The notes below the pieces were generated by a model. That model was given only the letters and a program-made list of their open reading frames with translations. It ran no database searches and was not told where the DNA came from. 64,000 nucleotides of DNA, taken from contig JARWZZ010000009.1 of assembly GCA_029866125.1 (NCBI GenBank), positions 28,995 through 92,994 of the forward strand, read 5' to 3'. Origin of the DNA: Limnobacter sp. GTDB taxonomy: Bacteria > Pseudomonadota > Gammaproteobacteria > Burkholderiales > Burkholderiaceae_B. The position numbers were made by a program, and so were the translations under genes. This document shows positions 53,414 to 62,242 of the stretch, in pieces; within the stretch, counting starts at the first letter, position 1, and each line of letters opens with the position of its first letter.

Positions 53414-55431
53414 ACATCCAAAGCTGGCACGTATTGCTCATCCGGCTGATGCACCCAACGCCCGGTGTAAGTAGCAATAGGCCACAGCACCAAAGGTGTG
53501 AGCAATATTTTTGAATACATCATCAACCAATAACCATCATACGCATCAAACAATGCAACCTTGGTGGCTTTGACTACCCATGTAAATGGCAGGTAAGGGT
53601 GAATAATTTGAAACAAAGTGCCAGTCAGTTCAATGGGCACGATTGCACCCGATGAAGACAATTGCAAAATCAAAAACAGCACCGCAATCACCTTGCCGGT
53701 GTCGCCCAACCAACGCACCAACGCCATCACAATGCTGACAAAAATGATCGATGAGGTCAGCAGCGTAATGATCAAATAAATGGGATGGCTGACGGTGATT
53801 CCCAACACCACACTGACCGTGATTAACATCACCAACACTTGAGCCAAAACAATACCCGAGGGAATCAGCATCTTTCCGATTGCTTTTGCCCAAGGCCCGT
53901 GACCCTGCAGGCTGATTGGCAACTTGCGGTAGTGAAACAAAAAGGCCGTCATCACTGCCCCTACCCACAGGGACAAAGGTACAAAATTCGAACCAAATGC
54001 CGCGCCGTTGCTTTGTACAGGTGCTGCAATTTCAAGCTCGGTTTGAACGGTGGAAGAAAAGCCTTCCGCATTGATTGCGGGTATGTCCAGCTTGGAGGGA
54101 ATTGCATCATCCAAGGTTTGAAGCCCCTCTGCCAACCGTTTGGCACCGGCGTCCAGTTGACCCAAACCTTGGTCCAACTGGCCAGACCCCGCATCCAATT
54201 GCTTTAAGCCCTGACTCAATTGCCCAGTGCCATTGGCCATGGTGTTCAACCCACCACTGAAGCGCTCCAAGTCTGCATCGGCTGGCATTTTAGAATGCAT
54301 CAGGCGAATGCCATCGCCCAATTTCACCATGCCGTCAGTCAAACGAGACACACCCTGATTGACCTGCGTCCCGCCCTCTACAAGCTTGGATGAGCCATCT
54401 TTTGCGGAAGTTAAACCTTGTGAAAGTTGGGTTGATCCGTCCTCCAGTTTTTGCGCCCCTTCCACCACGCGGGCACCAAAAACAGGAATGTCGGCGGATT
54501 TTTCTTTCAATTCCTTGACGCCATTGACCAGTTTGACCGAGCCCTCTTCCAGTTTGCCCAAGCCTTGATTCAACTGCTTCTGGCCATCTTGTAGCTGCGC
54601 AGAACCTTGCTTCAAAGCCATCAAATCTGTGTTGGAAGGTAAAGAGTCATTCATGGTTTGAATGCCTTGGGCGAATTGCTTAACCCCATCCGTTAAACGA
54701 ACACCGCCATCGCGAAGCTGTACCGCACCCTCTTCAATTTGTGTACCGGCCTTCTCAGCCCTTTCCAATCCATTTTTAAGGCGACCAGAACCCTCATTGG
54801 CTTTGCTCAAACCCACGCTCAATTGCTGCGCCCCTGCATTAAGAGCACCCACGCCTTCCTTTAACTTGGCGACTTTAACTTCACTGTCCAAAGCGATTTG
54901 CGCAACCTTACCCCACCGCCGCTCATTCAACAGTTCATTAAGCCGACGTGATATTTCAGGAGCGAACTTTTTTGCAATGCCAGCACTGGTGTAATTGTTA
55001 CCCTCCGAGGTGTACACCACCAAATGCCCTACGCCACTGGCCTCTGCAGAAATGGCTTTGGCGCTGAAGTTGGCGGGGATGATCAATGCAAAATCAAAAT
55101 GCCCCTGGCGTACTTGTTCACGGGCCAGTTGTTCATCCTGCACGGCAGTAAAGCCAAGTTTTCTATCGGTATTGAGTTTTTCGGCAAGTGACTTTCCCAC
55201 ATTGATGGGCTCGCCTTTGTAGTTTGTTCCAGTGTCCAGATTAACGATGGCCACGGGAAGATTGGGGGCCATGGACTCTGGATCCCACATACTGGAGATG
55301 TAAATAATGGCGTAAATTGAAGGAACGAAAAGTACCCCCAGCACCGAGAACCTGAGTTTTGGATAACGCCTGAGCAGCTGAAAATCAGCCCGTGTCACAT
55401 CCCCAATCTGCCTAAGCCATTTCAACAGCAT
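53404..55431 (-). CDS. YhgE/Pip domain membrane protein (ABC-2 type)
   Basis: A 675-residue protein from ATG 55431 (GGGTAGAGAC upstream). It has an N-terminal helix (FSVLGVLFVPSIYAIIYISS), an extracytoplasmic Pip domain starting NLPVAIVNLDTGTNYKGE, a long coiled-coil/repeat region with L-x-x-G spacing (KLEEGSVKLVNGVKELKE), and five C-terminal helices of ABC-2 permease type. Related proteins are phage-infection or type VII-associated proteins in Gram-positives; the role in proteobacteria is unclear. It lies 47 bases downstream of gor on the same strand. Confidence 0.8.
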   Translation of the reverse strand: MLLKWLRQIGDVTRADFQLLRRYPKLRFSVLGVLFVPSIYAIIYISSMWDPESMAPNLPVAIVNLDTGTNYKGEPINVGKSLAEKLNTDRKLGFTAVQDEQLAREQVRQGHFDFALIIPANFSAKAISAEASGVGHLVVYTSEGNNYTSAGIAKKFAPEISRRLNELLNERRWGKVAQIALDSEVKVAKLKEGVGALNAGAQQLSVGLSKANEGSGRLKNGLERAEKAGTQIEEGAVQLRDGGVRLTDGVKQFAQGIQTMNDSLPSNTDLMALKQGSAQLQDGQKQLNQGLGKLEEGSVKLVNGVKELKEKSADIPVFGARVVEGAQKLEDGSTQLSQGLTSAKDGSSKLVEGGTQVNQGVSRLTDGMVKLGDGIRLMHSKMPADADLERFSGGLNTMANGTGQLSQGLKQLDAGSGQLDQGLGQLDAGAKRLAEGLQTLDDAIPSKLDIPAINAEGFSSTVQTELEIAAPVQSNGAAFGSNFVPLSLWVGAVMTAFLFHYRKLPISLQGHGPWAKAIGKMLIPSGIVLAQVLVMLITVSVVLGITVSHPIYLIITLLTSSIIFVSIVMALVRWLGDTGKVIAVLFLILQLSSSGAIVPIELTGTLFQIIHPYLPFTWVVKATKVALFDAYDGYWLMMYSKILLTPLVLWPIATYTGRWVHQPDEQYVPALDVQG

Positions 55432-55478
55432 GTCTCTACCCGTTATGAATTTTATGTTTTCAGTAGGGTACGATATTT

Positions 55479-56846
55479 TTAAGCTGGATTGAGGACTGTT
55501 CGATTGGGCTGGCTCATCAAAACCCACTCCTCCGCCGCAGTGGGGTGCACTGCAATGGTTTTATCCAAGTCGGATTTTTTAGCACCCATGGTGTAGAGCA
55601 CGCCCAGGAGTTGAATCATTTCGGGCGAATCCTCGCCCAACATGTGCATGCCCAAAATACGGTCGCTTGCATCATCCACCAGAATTTTCATATAGGTTTT
55701 TTGCTTACCACCGGAAAATGCGGTTTTCATGGGCGTGAACTCTGCCTCGTACACCCGCGTTGGACCACGGGCAGCAGCTTGCTCTTCCGTCAAGCCCACC
55801 GAGCCAATGGGTGGTGAGGTGAATGTGGCTGTGGCCACAGATTGGTGATTCACCTTCAAGTCTTTCCCATTGAACTCATTTTCTGCAAGTGCGCGGCCTT
55901 CTGCAATTGCAACGGGGGTTAGATTCATACGATCAGTGACATCGCCCACGGCAAACACATTGGGCACAGTGGTTTGGCTGTATTCATTGACAACAAGCTC
56001 ACCTTTTGCGCCCAATGAGATTCCAATATTTTCCAGCCCAAGGCCTTGGGTATTGGGGCTTCGGCCTGTTGCATTCAGCACAAAGTCAAACTGGTGCGTA
56101 CCGTTGGCGGTGTTCAAAGCAAAGCCATCACCACTTTGTTGCAGTGATTCAAATTTTGAATGGGGGTGTAGCTCAATTCCTTGTAGAGTCAGTGCAGCAA
56201 CCAGCTTGTGTCGAATGCTGGCATCAAAGCCCCGCAGCGGCAGTGCATCCCGGTAAAACACCTTCACGTTCGAACCGAGCCCTTTCAAAATACAGGCAAA
56301 CTCCAACGCGATGTAACCCGCGCCAATCACGGCAACTTGCTTGGGTAAATGGGTTAAATCCAGTAATTCATTCGACGTGGCAGCAAGGTCAAGGCCTGGA
56401 AAGGCTTTGCGATTGGGTGCGGCACCTGTGGCTATCAAAATACGTTGAGTGTTCAAGGTTTGACCATCCACGTTCACTTGCGTGGGCGAAACAATGGTGC
56501 CCTGCCCCCGAAACAATTCCACCCCACTGTTTTTCAGCAGGTTGAAATAAATGCCTTCCAAGCGTTGAATCTCAGTAGTTTTGGCCGTTTGCCAATCGGC
56601 CATGCTGAACTGGGCCTGCTCAACTTTCCAACCCGGTTGCATACCCCCACTGAGGGTTTGACCAAACTGCGCTGCATACAGCATGAGTTTTTTGGGCACA
56701 CAACCGCGAATGACGCAGGTACCACCCAGTTGGTGGCTTTCAATTAAGGCCACTTTGGCGCCGTGACTGGCCGCGCGTCGCGCACTGGCAACCCCGCCAG
56801 ACCCACCGCCTATTACTACCATGTCATACATTGTTGTGCTTTGCAT
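55479..56846 (-). CDS. gor: glutathione-disulfide reductase
   Basis: FAD enzyme reducing oxidised glutathione with NADPH, 455 residues. It has an FAD-binding VIGGGSGGVASAR, the redox pair in GGTCVIRGCVPKKLM, a second dinucleotide fold (AVIGAGYIALEFA) and the C-terminal catalytic His in AVHPTAAEEW. The Arg set for glutathione and the CVIRGC spacing fit Gor rather than lipoamide dehydrogenase. ATG 56846 has AAAGG ten bases upstream. Confidence 0.92.
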   Translation of the reverse strand: MQSTTMYDMVVIGGGSGGVASARRAASHGAKVALIESHQLGGTCVIRGCVPKKLMLYAAQFGQTLSGGMQPGWKVEQAQFSMADWQTAKTTEIQRLEGIYFNLLKNSGVELFRGQGTIVSPTQVNVDGQTLNTQRILIATGAAPNRKAFPGLDLAATSNELLDLTHLPKQVAVIGAGYIALEFACILKGLGSNVKVFYRDALPLRGFDASIRHKLVAALTLQGIELHPHSKFESLQQSGDGFALNTANGTHQFDFVLNATGRSPNTQGLGLENIGISLGAKGELVVNEYSQTTVPNVFAVGDVTDRMNLTPVAIAEGRALAENEFNGKDLKVNHQSVATATFTSPPIGSVGLTEEQAAARGPTRVYEAEFTPMKTAFSGGKQKTYMKILVDDASDRILGMHMLGEDSPEMIQLLGVLYTMGAKKSDLDKTIAVHPTAAEEWVLMSQPNRTVLNPA

Positions 56847-56858
56847 TTTTATTAACCT

Positions 56859-57905
56859 TTAAATTACAAACAGCTTAGCCAAATCAGGCTCTTTCTCAAT
56901 CATTGCCAAAACCCCTTGCTCCAATCGCTTTTTCCATCCTTTGCCTTTGTTGGCAGCTTCTTCATAGGCGGCAATTACGCGATGTTCTTGACCCATATCC
57001 AAAAAATATTTGCACAAGCTTGCAGCCTGCATCAGGTCCTTGTTTGACTTGGTTCGTTCCTCGATGGGTCGTTCTGCATACACAATTAATTTGTGAATAC
57101 AAAACCGCTCGGGCGCAGGTACATTGACCCTACATGCACCAAGGTTTGAAATCAGGCAAGTCTGGATGGTATTGGACAAAGAGAATTCCATGAACTTCAG
57201 TGGCTGAAGTTTCAAATTCAGACTACTGATTAAGACTGGCTGGCCAGCTCGGGTTTCGCTGGTTAAAAAATCCAGTCGAAGTTCTTCATCTTTGGGGTTT
57301 CTGTATTGTGCGCCGACTTGGCCGTTAAGTTGATTGATTGGCAGAAAACCCATTTCCAGTGATTCAATTGCACTGTGTGCATCAATCCGAATATTGGCGG
57401 GTAAAGCGACAGAAATGTTTTTTCCAGCATGCGCGAAATCCACATCCATGGTCCGGTTGCCCGACTGCCACTTGACTCCCAGCATGTTTCCGTAGGTCAA
57501 AAATGCGTGGGTACCAATTAAAATGCCACCCGCCCTAAATAGACCATAGTCGCTGAGCCTTTTGATAATCTTGAAATGTTTGTTGGTTGTTGGCGTGCAT
57601 CCCAAGGCCAATGCCGCTTGGCTTTGAGGAATCGACAACTTATTTCCTTTGTTTGCATCAAAAGACTCAATAAGCCCAACAACCCGATCGGAATCGGGCC
57701 CCACGTACACCATCTTCCCCTTCCCATCAATGTCGCGATACCCAAAATACCAGTAGTCAGAACCTTTGATGGTGCGCTTGTGAAATGAGCCCCCTGCAAC
57801 GTTCAAATAACGTTGCATCTCGAAGCTTTGAACTTGATCAAAAAGCTCGCCGTAAGCAGTTTGAGCGGAAAGGCTTAGTTCAGTGTACATGGAGTTACTA
57901 TACAT
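56859..57905 (-). CDS. nucleotidyltransferase (NTP_transf_8-like)
   Basis: A 348-residue protein with a nucleotidyltransferase core: GTHAFLTYGNMLGVKW and the metal pair in RTMDVDFAHAG, as in PF12281-type proteins. A helical C-terminus (YAERPIEERTKSNKDLMQA) follows. Related minimal nucleotidyltransferases modify tRNA or toxins in MNT/HEPN and AbiE pairs, but no partner is adjacent. The start is either ATG 57905, inside an inverted repeat, or ATG 57890. It lies 12 bases upstream of gor on the same strand. Confidence 0.65.
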   Translation of the reverse strand: MYSNSMYTELSLSAQTAYGELFDQVQSFEMQRYLNVAGGSFHKRTIKGSDYWYFGYRDIDGKGKMVYVGPDSDRVVGLIESFDANKGNKLSIPQSQAALALGCTPTTNKHFKIIKRLSDYGLFRAGGILIGTHAFLTYGNMLGVKWQSGNRTMDVDFAHAGKNISVALPANIRIDAHSAIESLEMGFLPINQLNGQVGAQYRNPKDEELRLDFLTSETRAGQPVLISSLNLKLQPLKFMEFSLSNTIQTCLISNLGACRVNVPAPERFCIHKLIVYAERPIEERTKSNKDLMQAASLCKYFLDMGQEHRVIAAYEEAANKGKGWKKRLEQGVLAMIEKEPDLAKLFVI

Positions 57906-57925
57906 TTAATTATTTTGTATAGTAA
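57895..57925. promoter_or_regulatory. perfect inverted repeat over the nucleotidyltransferase start
   Basis: TTACTATACA and TGTATAGTAA form a perfect 10-bp inverted repeat with an 11-base AT-rich centre. It covers the first possible start codon: operator or RNA hairpin hiding the start. Confidence 0.6.
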
Positions 57926-57957
57926 CATGACTTTGAATTTGAATTTCAATCATTTAT

Positions 57958-58659
57958 TTAGCGACCCGCTTGTATCGGCTTGGTCAACTTTTGGATCTGC
58001 AGCAACTCCTTGCGCTGCTCAGACCACATGGCCAAGGCCAACTGTTTGACTTGCGGCGTGTGGGCATTGCGTGCAGCGTAACCCAGCATGGGTAAGGCAG
58101 CCTCGTGGTGCTTGCGCATGAGTTCCAAAAACAGGTCAACGGCTTCTGTGGGTGTGGCTTCGTTGAGCCTGTTCAACTCGTCCATTGTGGCCATTCCTTC
58201 CATGCCACCGCTGACTGCGCGGCAACGGCTGATGAAAGCAAGTTCGTCCTCATTTGCATTGGGCACCATCCAGTCCATGGTCACTTTGCGGGGCACAAAT
58301 TCGGCTTCCCACAACATTAACCATCCCCGAAAAATACCCATTTCCGTGCGCTGACTGACTTCAATACTTTTTGCCAATCCCAGGACTGCAGCCCTGTGCA
58401 TAAGGGCGTGGTCTACAGCATTTGAATCAATCTGAGCGGCATTCTGCAACTTGCCCTGAATAATTTGTGCCATGGTCAAGGCTTGATCATGATGCACACT
58501 CATGTGCTGCAAAAACGGTATGTCCATTTCCAAACGGGCATTTGCAGCCTGTGCCGCCCGGGCATCAATGCGGTGCTGAGCAAATAGGAAACCAGCACCA
58601 CTACCCAAACCACACACCAGCGCCAGAAAAAATGCGAGCAGCCATTTGTTATTCTGCAA
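57958..58659 (-). CDS. DUF305-domain protein
   Basis: About 233 residues with an N-terminal membrane anchor (KWLLAFFLALVCGLGSG) and a DUF305 helical domain with His/Met-rich boxes (IPFLQHMSVHHDQALTMAQI and LMRKHHEAALPML), suggestive of metal (often copper) binding in the periplasm. I take TTG 58659, with GGGG nine bases upstream, as the start. A longer frame from 58737 would overlap the upstream gene by nearly 90 bases. The 11-base overlap with the LVIVD lipoprotein suggests coupling. Confidence 0.65.
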   Translation of the reverse strand: MQNNKWLLAFFLALVCGLGSGAGFLFAQHRIDARAAQAANARLEMDIPFLQHMSVHHDQALTMAQIIQGKLQNAAQIDSNAVDHALMHRAAVLGLAKSIEVSQRTEMGIFRGWLMLWEAEFVPRKVTMDWMVPNANEDELAFISRCRAVSGGMEGMATMDELNRLNEATPTEAVDLFLELMRKHHEAALPMLGYAARNAHTPQVKQLALAMWSEQRKELLQIQKLTKPIQAGR

Positions 58660-60175
58660 ACGGATACACCCCTTTTGCAAACTCGAGCACCATAAAACCA
58701 TTGTCTTGGCACACCACCCACAATTGATTGTCCACAAACCGTGGTGGTGAGGTGCACCAGTCGGTACTTAGGTCTGCGTTGGTTCGAAGCTGGGTGGGAA
58801 TCCCAATCCCCAGGTTTTGTGCATCGCTCAATGATGGCCCTACGCCTGCTCGGCTAATCACATGCTCAGAACCTTGAAGAATTGCGCGGTTTGCAGCCTG
58901 GGCTGGCGGGTTGTAATAAGCAATTTCTTTCGGTTTTAAAGGGTCACGAATATCAAAAACGCGTACGCCAGACTGAAAATAACCACAAGCCAAAGCCTGA
59001 GGGTCAACAGGGCGATCTACCTCACAATAATGTGCTTCGTAACCAAACAAACCATTGTTACCCAAATCGGCACGACGCTTGTCAGCATACTCAGCCCGTT
59101 GAATTTCCAGCCTGATTTTTGAGACTACTTTGGGCGCAGTTTCGTCAGAAATATCCACAAACCGAGTAGCGCCGGTGCCAAATTCATCCACCACAATCAA
59201 GTGCGGCTTGCCTTTGATTTGCACAGGTATGGTGTGCTGAGAAATTGCGCCATCCAACCAAAACACACTGCCCACTGGTTTGGCAAGCGGGATGAGGTCA
59301 CGATTTTGAATGGAACTGACATCCAGAATCAAAACGCCAGACGGGCCCGCCGTGGTGAGGTACATGCGCGTGCCGTCTGCATTGAAAGAAAAACCGTGGT
59401 TGGGGAACAGGCTGTTGCCGATGAACACGGGGCGCGGCTTGGCGGGGTTTTTGATGTCAATTGCAGTGATACTGCCACCTGCTGAACTGGTGGCCCAATA
59501 GGTGTTTCCATCCGGGCTGAAGTTGCCTTCATGCCCCAGAAGATTAACTGGCAAAGTCAGCTTACTGCCCGCAATTCCATTGAGCAATTTGGGTTGTGTG
59601 CAATCGCCAGAGATATCGTAAACATCAAAGAAACCTGCACTTTCGATAGGCCCACCGGCAACCCCTCCCAGCAATTGGCGCTTTTCATTGACTTTGAGAC
59701 TTTCCCAAGTGCCTTGCAAAAATGCGATGCTGTCCAAACTTTTTACAAACTTGGGGTTTTGAGTATCGCTGACGTCGATAACCTGCACACCTTGCATTTT
59801 CTTGGTGGGAATACCCGAGAAAGATGTGGCCATGTAAGCGCAGTTTTTAAAGGAGGGATTGACCCATGTACTGCCCTCGCCTTGGTACTGCCCAATTCGC
59901 TTAAGGTTGCAGTTGTATCCATCCTGACTTCGCCCGCTGGTGCGGTCTTCAATTGACACTCTGCCTTGAATACCAGTCTCGGGTTGATCCCCCTCGGAAC
60001 ACGAGGAAGTGGCTTTCACATTCTCAAATGCAGTTTGGCTTGTTGCAGTGCGGGAATTTGCTGCACTGCCAGAATTGGAGATGTCATCGGAACTACATGC
60101 AACAAGTAGGCAAAGAATGGCTCCAACAGTCATTACTCGCTGCACAGCAGTGGCTGCGGGGTAAAAATTCGACAT
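58649..60175 (-). CDS. LVIVD beta-propeller-type lipoprotein
   Basis: A 508-residue protein with lipobox LLVAC (Cys about 27) and repeated LVIVD/choice-of-anchor type blades (VQVIDVSDTQNPKFVKSL, GVLILDVSSIQ, VRVFDIRDPLKPKEIAYY, TRFVDISDETAPKVV). Its neighbour is a DUF305 protein, and the LVIVD + DUF305 pair recurs in other bacteria, so they may act together at the cell surface. Function unknown. ATG 60175. Confidence 0.72.
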   Translation of the reverse strand: MSNFYPAATAVQRVMTVGAILCLLVACSSDDISNSGSAANSRTATSQTAFENVKATSSCSEGDQPETGIQGRVSIEDRTSGRSQDGYNCNLKRIGQYQGEGSTWVNPSFKNCAYMATSFSGIPTKKMQGVQVIDVSDTQNPKFVKSLDSIAFLQGTWESLKVNEKRQLLGGVAGGPIESAGFFDVYDISGDCTQPKLLNGIAGSKLTLPVNLLGHEGNFSPDGNTYWATSSAGGSITAIDIKNPAKPRPVFIGNSLFPNHGFSFNADGTRMYLTTAGPSGVLILDVSSIQNRDLIPLAKPVGSVFWLDGAISQHTIPVQIKGKPHLIVVDEFGTGATRFVDISDETAPKVVSKIRLEIQRAEYADKRRADLGNNGLFGYEAHYCEVDRPVDPQALACGYFQSGVRVFDIRDPLKPKEIAYYNPPAQAANRAILQGSEHVISRAGVGPSLSDAQNLGIGIPTQLRTNADLSTDWCTSPPRFVDNQLWVVCQDNGFMVLEFAKGVYPFAE

Positions 60176-60294
60176 CAAATGAAACTCTGAAAATATTGAT
60201 CAATTGGAGTTTTACCTGCGCAAAAACAGTTTAGATTCAATATGCTTGAATCAAACCAACAATTAAAAACAGACCAGAAAATCAGAGGGGACCT

Positions 60295-61989
60295 ATGTCG
60301 ATTCAAACCCAACCGGGCAGCAGCCGATCCATGCTGCAATCCGCCTACAGCCATGAAGTCAACCTTGCCGACCATGTGTTACTCACACAGCCCATGGGTG
60401 GAGGTGTACTGCAAAGCTTCACATGGTCAGAAACCATGGACCAAGCCCGGCGTTTCGCTACCTATTTGAAGTCGTTTGATTTTGCACCCGGCTCTTCCAT
60501 CGCGGTACTTTCCAAAAACACAGCCCACTACTTCATGGTGGAGCTGGGTATTTGGATGGCAGGCCACAAAACTGTCACTATTTTCCCGACTGAATCTGCA
60601 GCCACCCTCCGATATATCTTGGAGCACAGCGAATCTCGCCTGTTGGTGATTGGAAAACTAGATGATTGGACGACTCAGCAAGTCGCAATGCCCGCAAATT
60701 TGCCTGTCATTGAATTGCCTTTGGGGCCAGGTACTGCACATTTGCAGTGGAATGACATGCTACGAAACACCCCCGCCTTGCAAGGAAATGCCGACCGTTC
60801 GCCTGACGAATTGTCGATGATTATTTATACATCAGGCTCAACAGGCGAGCCCAAAGGCGTGATGCATAATTTCAAAACCACAGCACGTGCCGCTGAATTG
60901 ATACTGAACTGGCGTATTGAGCAAATGGGTGACGTACCGCTGAGGTATTTCTCTCACCTACCTTATGCCCATGTGATGGAACGTTTGTCTGTATTTTGCG
61001 CATCCGTATATGGAGGCCACAGTCATATTTTTTACACAGAAAGCTTGGCTACTTTTGTAGAAGACATCAAACGCGCCAAGCCCACATTGTTTGCAACTGT
61101 TCCCCGGTTGTGGATGAAATTTCAGCTGGGTGTATTTTCAAAAATGCCCGCAGAACAGTTGGGGGCAATGCTGGATAACCCACAAATGGGCCCGGTGGTG
61201 GGCAAACAAGTGTTGGCTGGCATGGGTTTGGATGAAGCTGTATATGGCGCGAGCGGTGCAGCCCCCCTGCCCAAAGAAGTGCTGGAGTGGTACGGAAAAT
61301 TGGGACTGCCTATGTACGAAGCCTATGGAATGACTGAGAACTTTGCGATTGCCTCCATTGGCAGCAAGACCCACCATTCCGTTGGTTGTGTAGGCCTACC
61401 CTACAAAGGTGTAGAAGTTAAAATATCGGACGAAGGCGAAGTGCTGGTGAGATCACCCGGCCAGATGGTTGGCTATTACAAACAGCCTGAACTGACAGCC
61501 AGTTGCCTGACTGAAGACGGCTATTTCCGAACCGGGGACTTGGGGCAAATTACAGAAACAGGTGAGCTTAAAATCACAGGGCGCATCAAAGAGCTGTTCA
61601 AAACCAGCAAGGGCAAATACATAGCCCCTGCGCCCATCGAGGCGTTGATCAACTCCTGCCCATTGATTGAAACCAGCGCGGTATCCGGCGCAAACTTCGA
61701 AACGCCTTATGCGGCCGTCATTTTGGCGGAGCACCTGCGTACTAAGTTGACTGATGAACAATCCCGTGCCGAGCTGATGGCTCAATTGAGTCAGTTGCGG
61801 AATCAAGCAAACGAGCAACTTGCAGCCTATCAGCAGTTGAAATTTTTGGTCGTTATCACCGACCCGTGGACCGTCGAGAACGCCTGCCTAACACCGACTT
61901 TAAAGCTAAAACGAGCCAACATAGAAAAGCGTTTGAATGATTGCGCTGAGGCTTGGTATATGAATGGGGCGGCGGTAATTATTCACTGA
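60295..61989 (+). CDS. AMP-binding long-chain acyl-CoA ligase
   Basis: A 564-residue ANL-superfamily adenylating enzyme activating a fatty or other carboxylic acid to its CoA thioester. Motifs are IIYTSGSTGEPKG (P-loop), YEAYGMTEN, YFRTGDLGQ and KTSKGKYIAPAPIE (catalytic Lys region). The length and start are close to long-chain fatty-acid ligases with a shortened N-terminus. GAGGGGACCT precedes the ATG. Divergent from the LVIVD gene. It may feed fatty acids from alkane oxidation (AlkB) into beta-oxidation; linkage inferred. Confidence 0.85.
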   Translation: MSIQTQPGSSRSMLQSAYSHEVNLADHVLLTQPMGGGVLQSFTWSETMDQARRFATYLKSFDFAPGSSIAVLSKNTAHYFMVELGIWMAGHKTVTIFPTESAATLRYILEHSESRLLVIGKLDDWTTQQVAMPANLPVIELPLGPGTAHLQWNDMLRNTPALQGNADRSPDELSMIIYTSGSTGEPKGVMHNFKTTARAAELILNWRIEQMGDVPLRYFSHLPYAHVMERLSVFCASVYGGHSHIFYTESLATFVEDIKRAKPTLFATVPRLWMKFQLGVFSKMPAEQLGAMLDNPQMGPVVGKQVLAGMGLDEAVYGASGAAPLPKEVLEWYGKLGLPMYEAYGMTENFAIASIGSKTHHSVGCVGLPYKGVEVKISDEGEVLVRSPGQMVGYYKQPELTASCLTEDGYFRTGDLGQITETGELKITGRIKELFKTSKGKYIAPAPIEALINSCPLIETSAVSGANFETPYAAVILAEHLRTKLTDEQSRAELMAQLSQLRNQANEQLAAYQQLKFLVVITDPWTVENACLTPTLKLKRANIEKRLNDCAEAWYMNGAAVIIH

Positions 61990-62011
61990 TTCCATTCTGC
62001 TTGCTTCTTGT

Positions 62012-62053
62012 GAAGCCCCACAATGCCCGTTTTGAAGTGCTTTGTAGGGCTTC
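62012..62053 (+). terminator. possible terminator after the acyl-CoA ligase
   Basis: 12-bp stem with one mismatch (GAAGCCCCACAA/TTTGTAGGGCTTC) and a 17-base loop, 23 bases after the stop. The T run is weak. Confidence 0.45.
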
Positions 62054-62242
62054 TTCTCACAGTTGAATAGGCGTTTTTTCTCACTTTCAATTCTGATTGG
62101 CAGATGTTTGACCCCTTATCCAATTGCACACGGTTCAGATAAAAACTGCAAACACAGTTTTACCCCTCTATTTTACGTTTGTCCAAGGCAAAGTTCGTGG
62201 CAACCTATTTGGGTGATTCCAAAAACTCAATGGGGAAAAATG

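Noticed and set aside
55432..55527. Longer N-terminus for the YhgE/Pip protein
   Set aside because: It would overlap the gor stop and lacks a ribosome site; ATG 55431 gives the expected membrane start.
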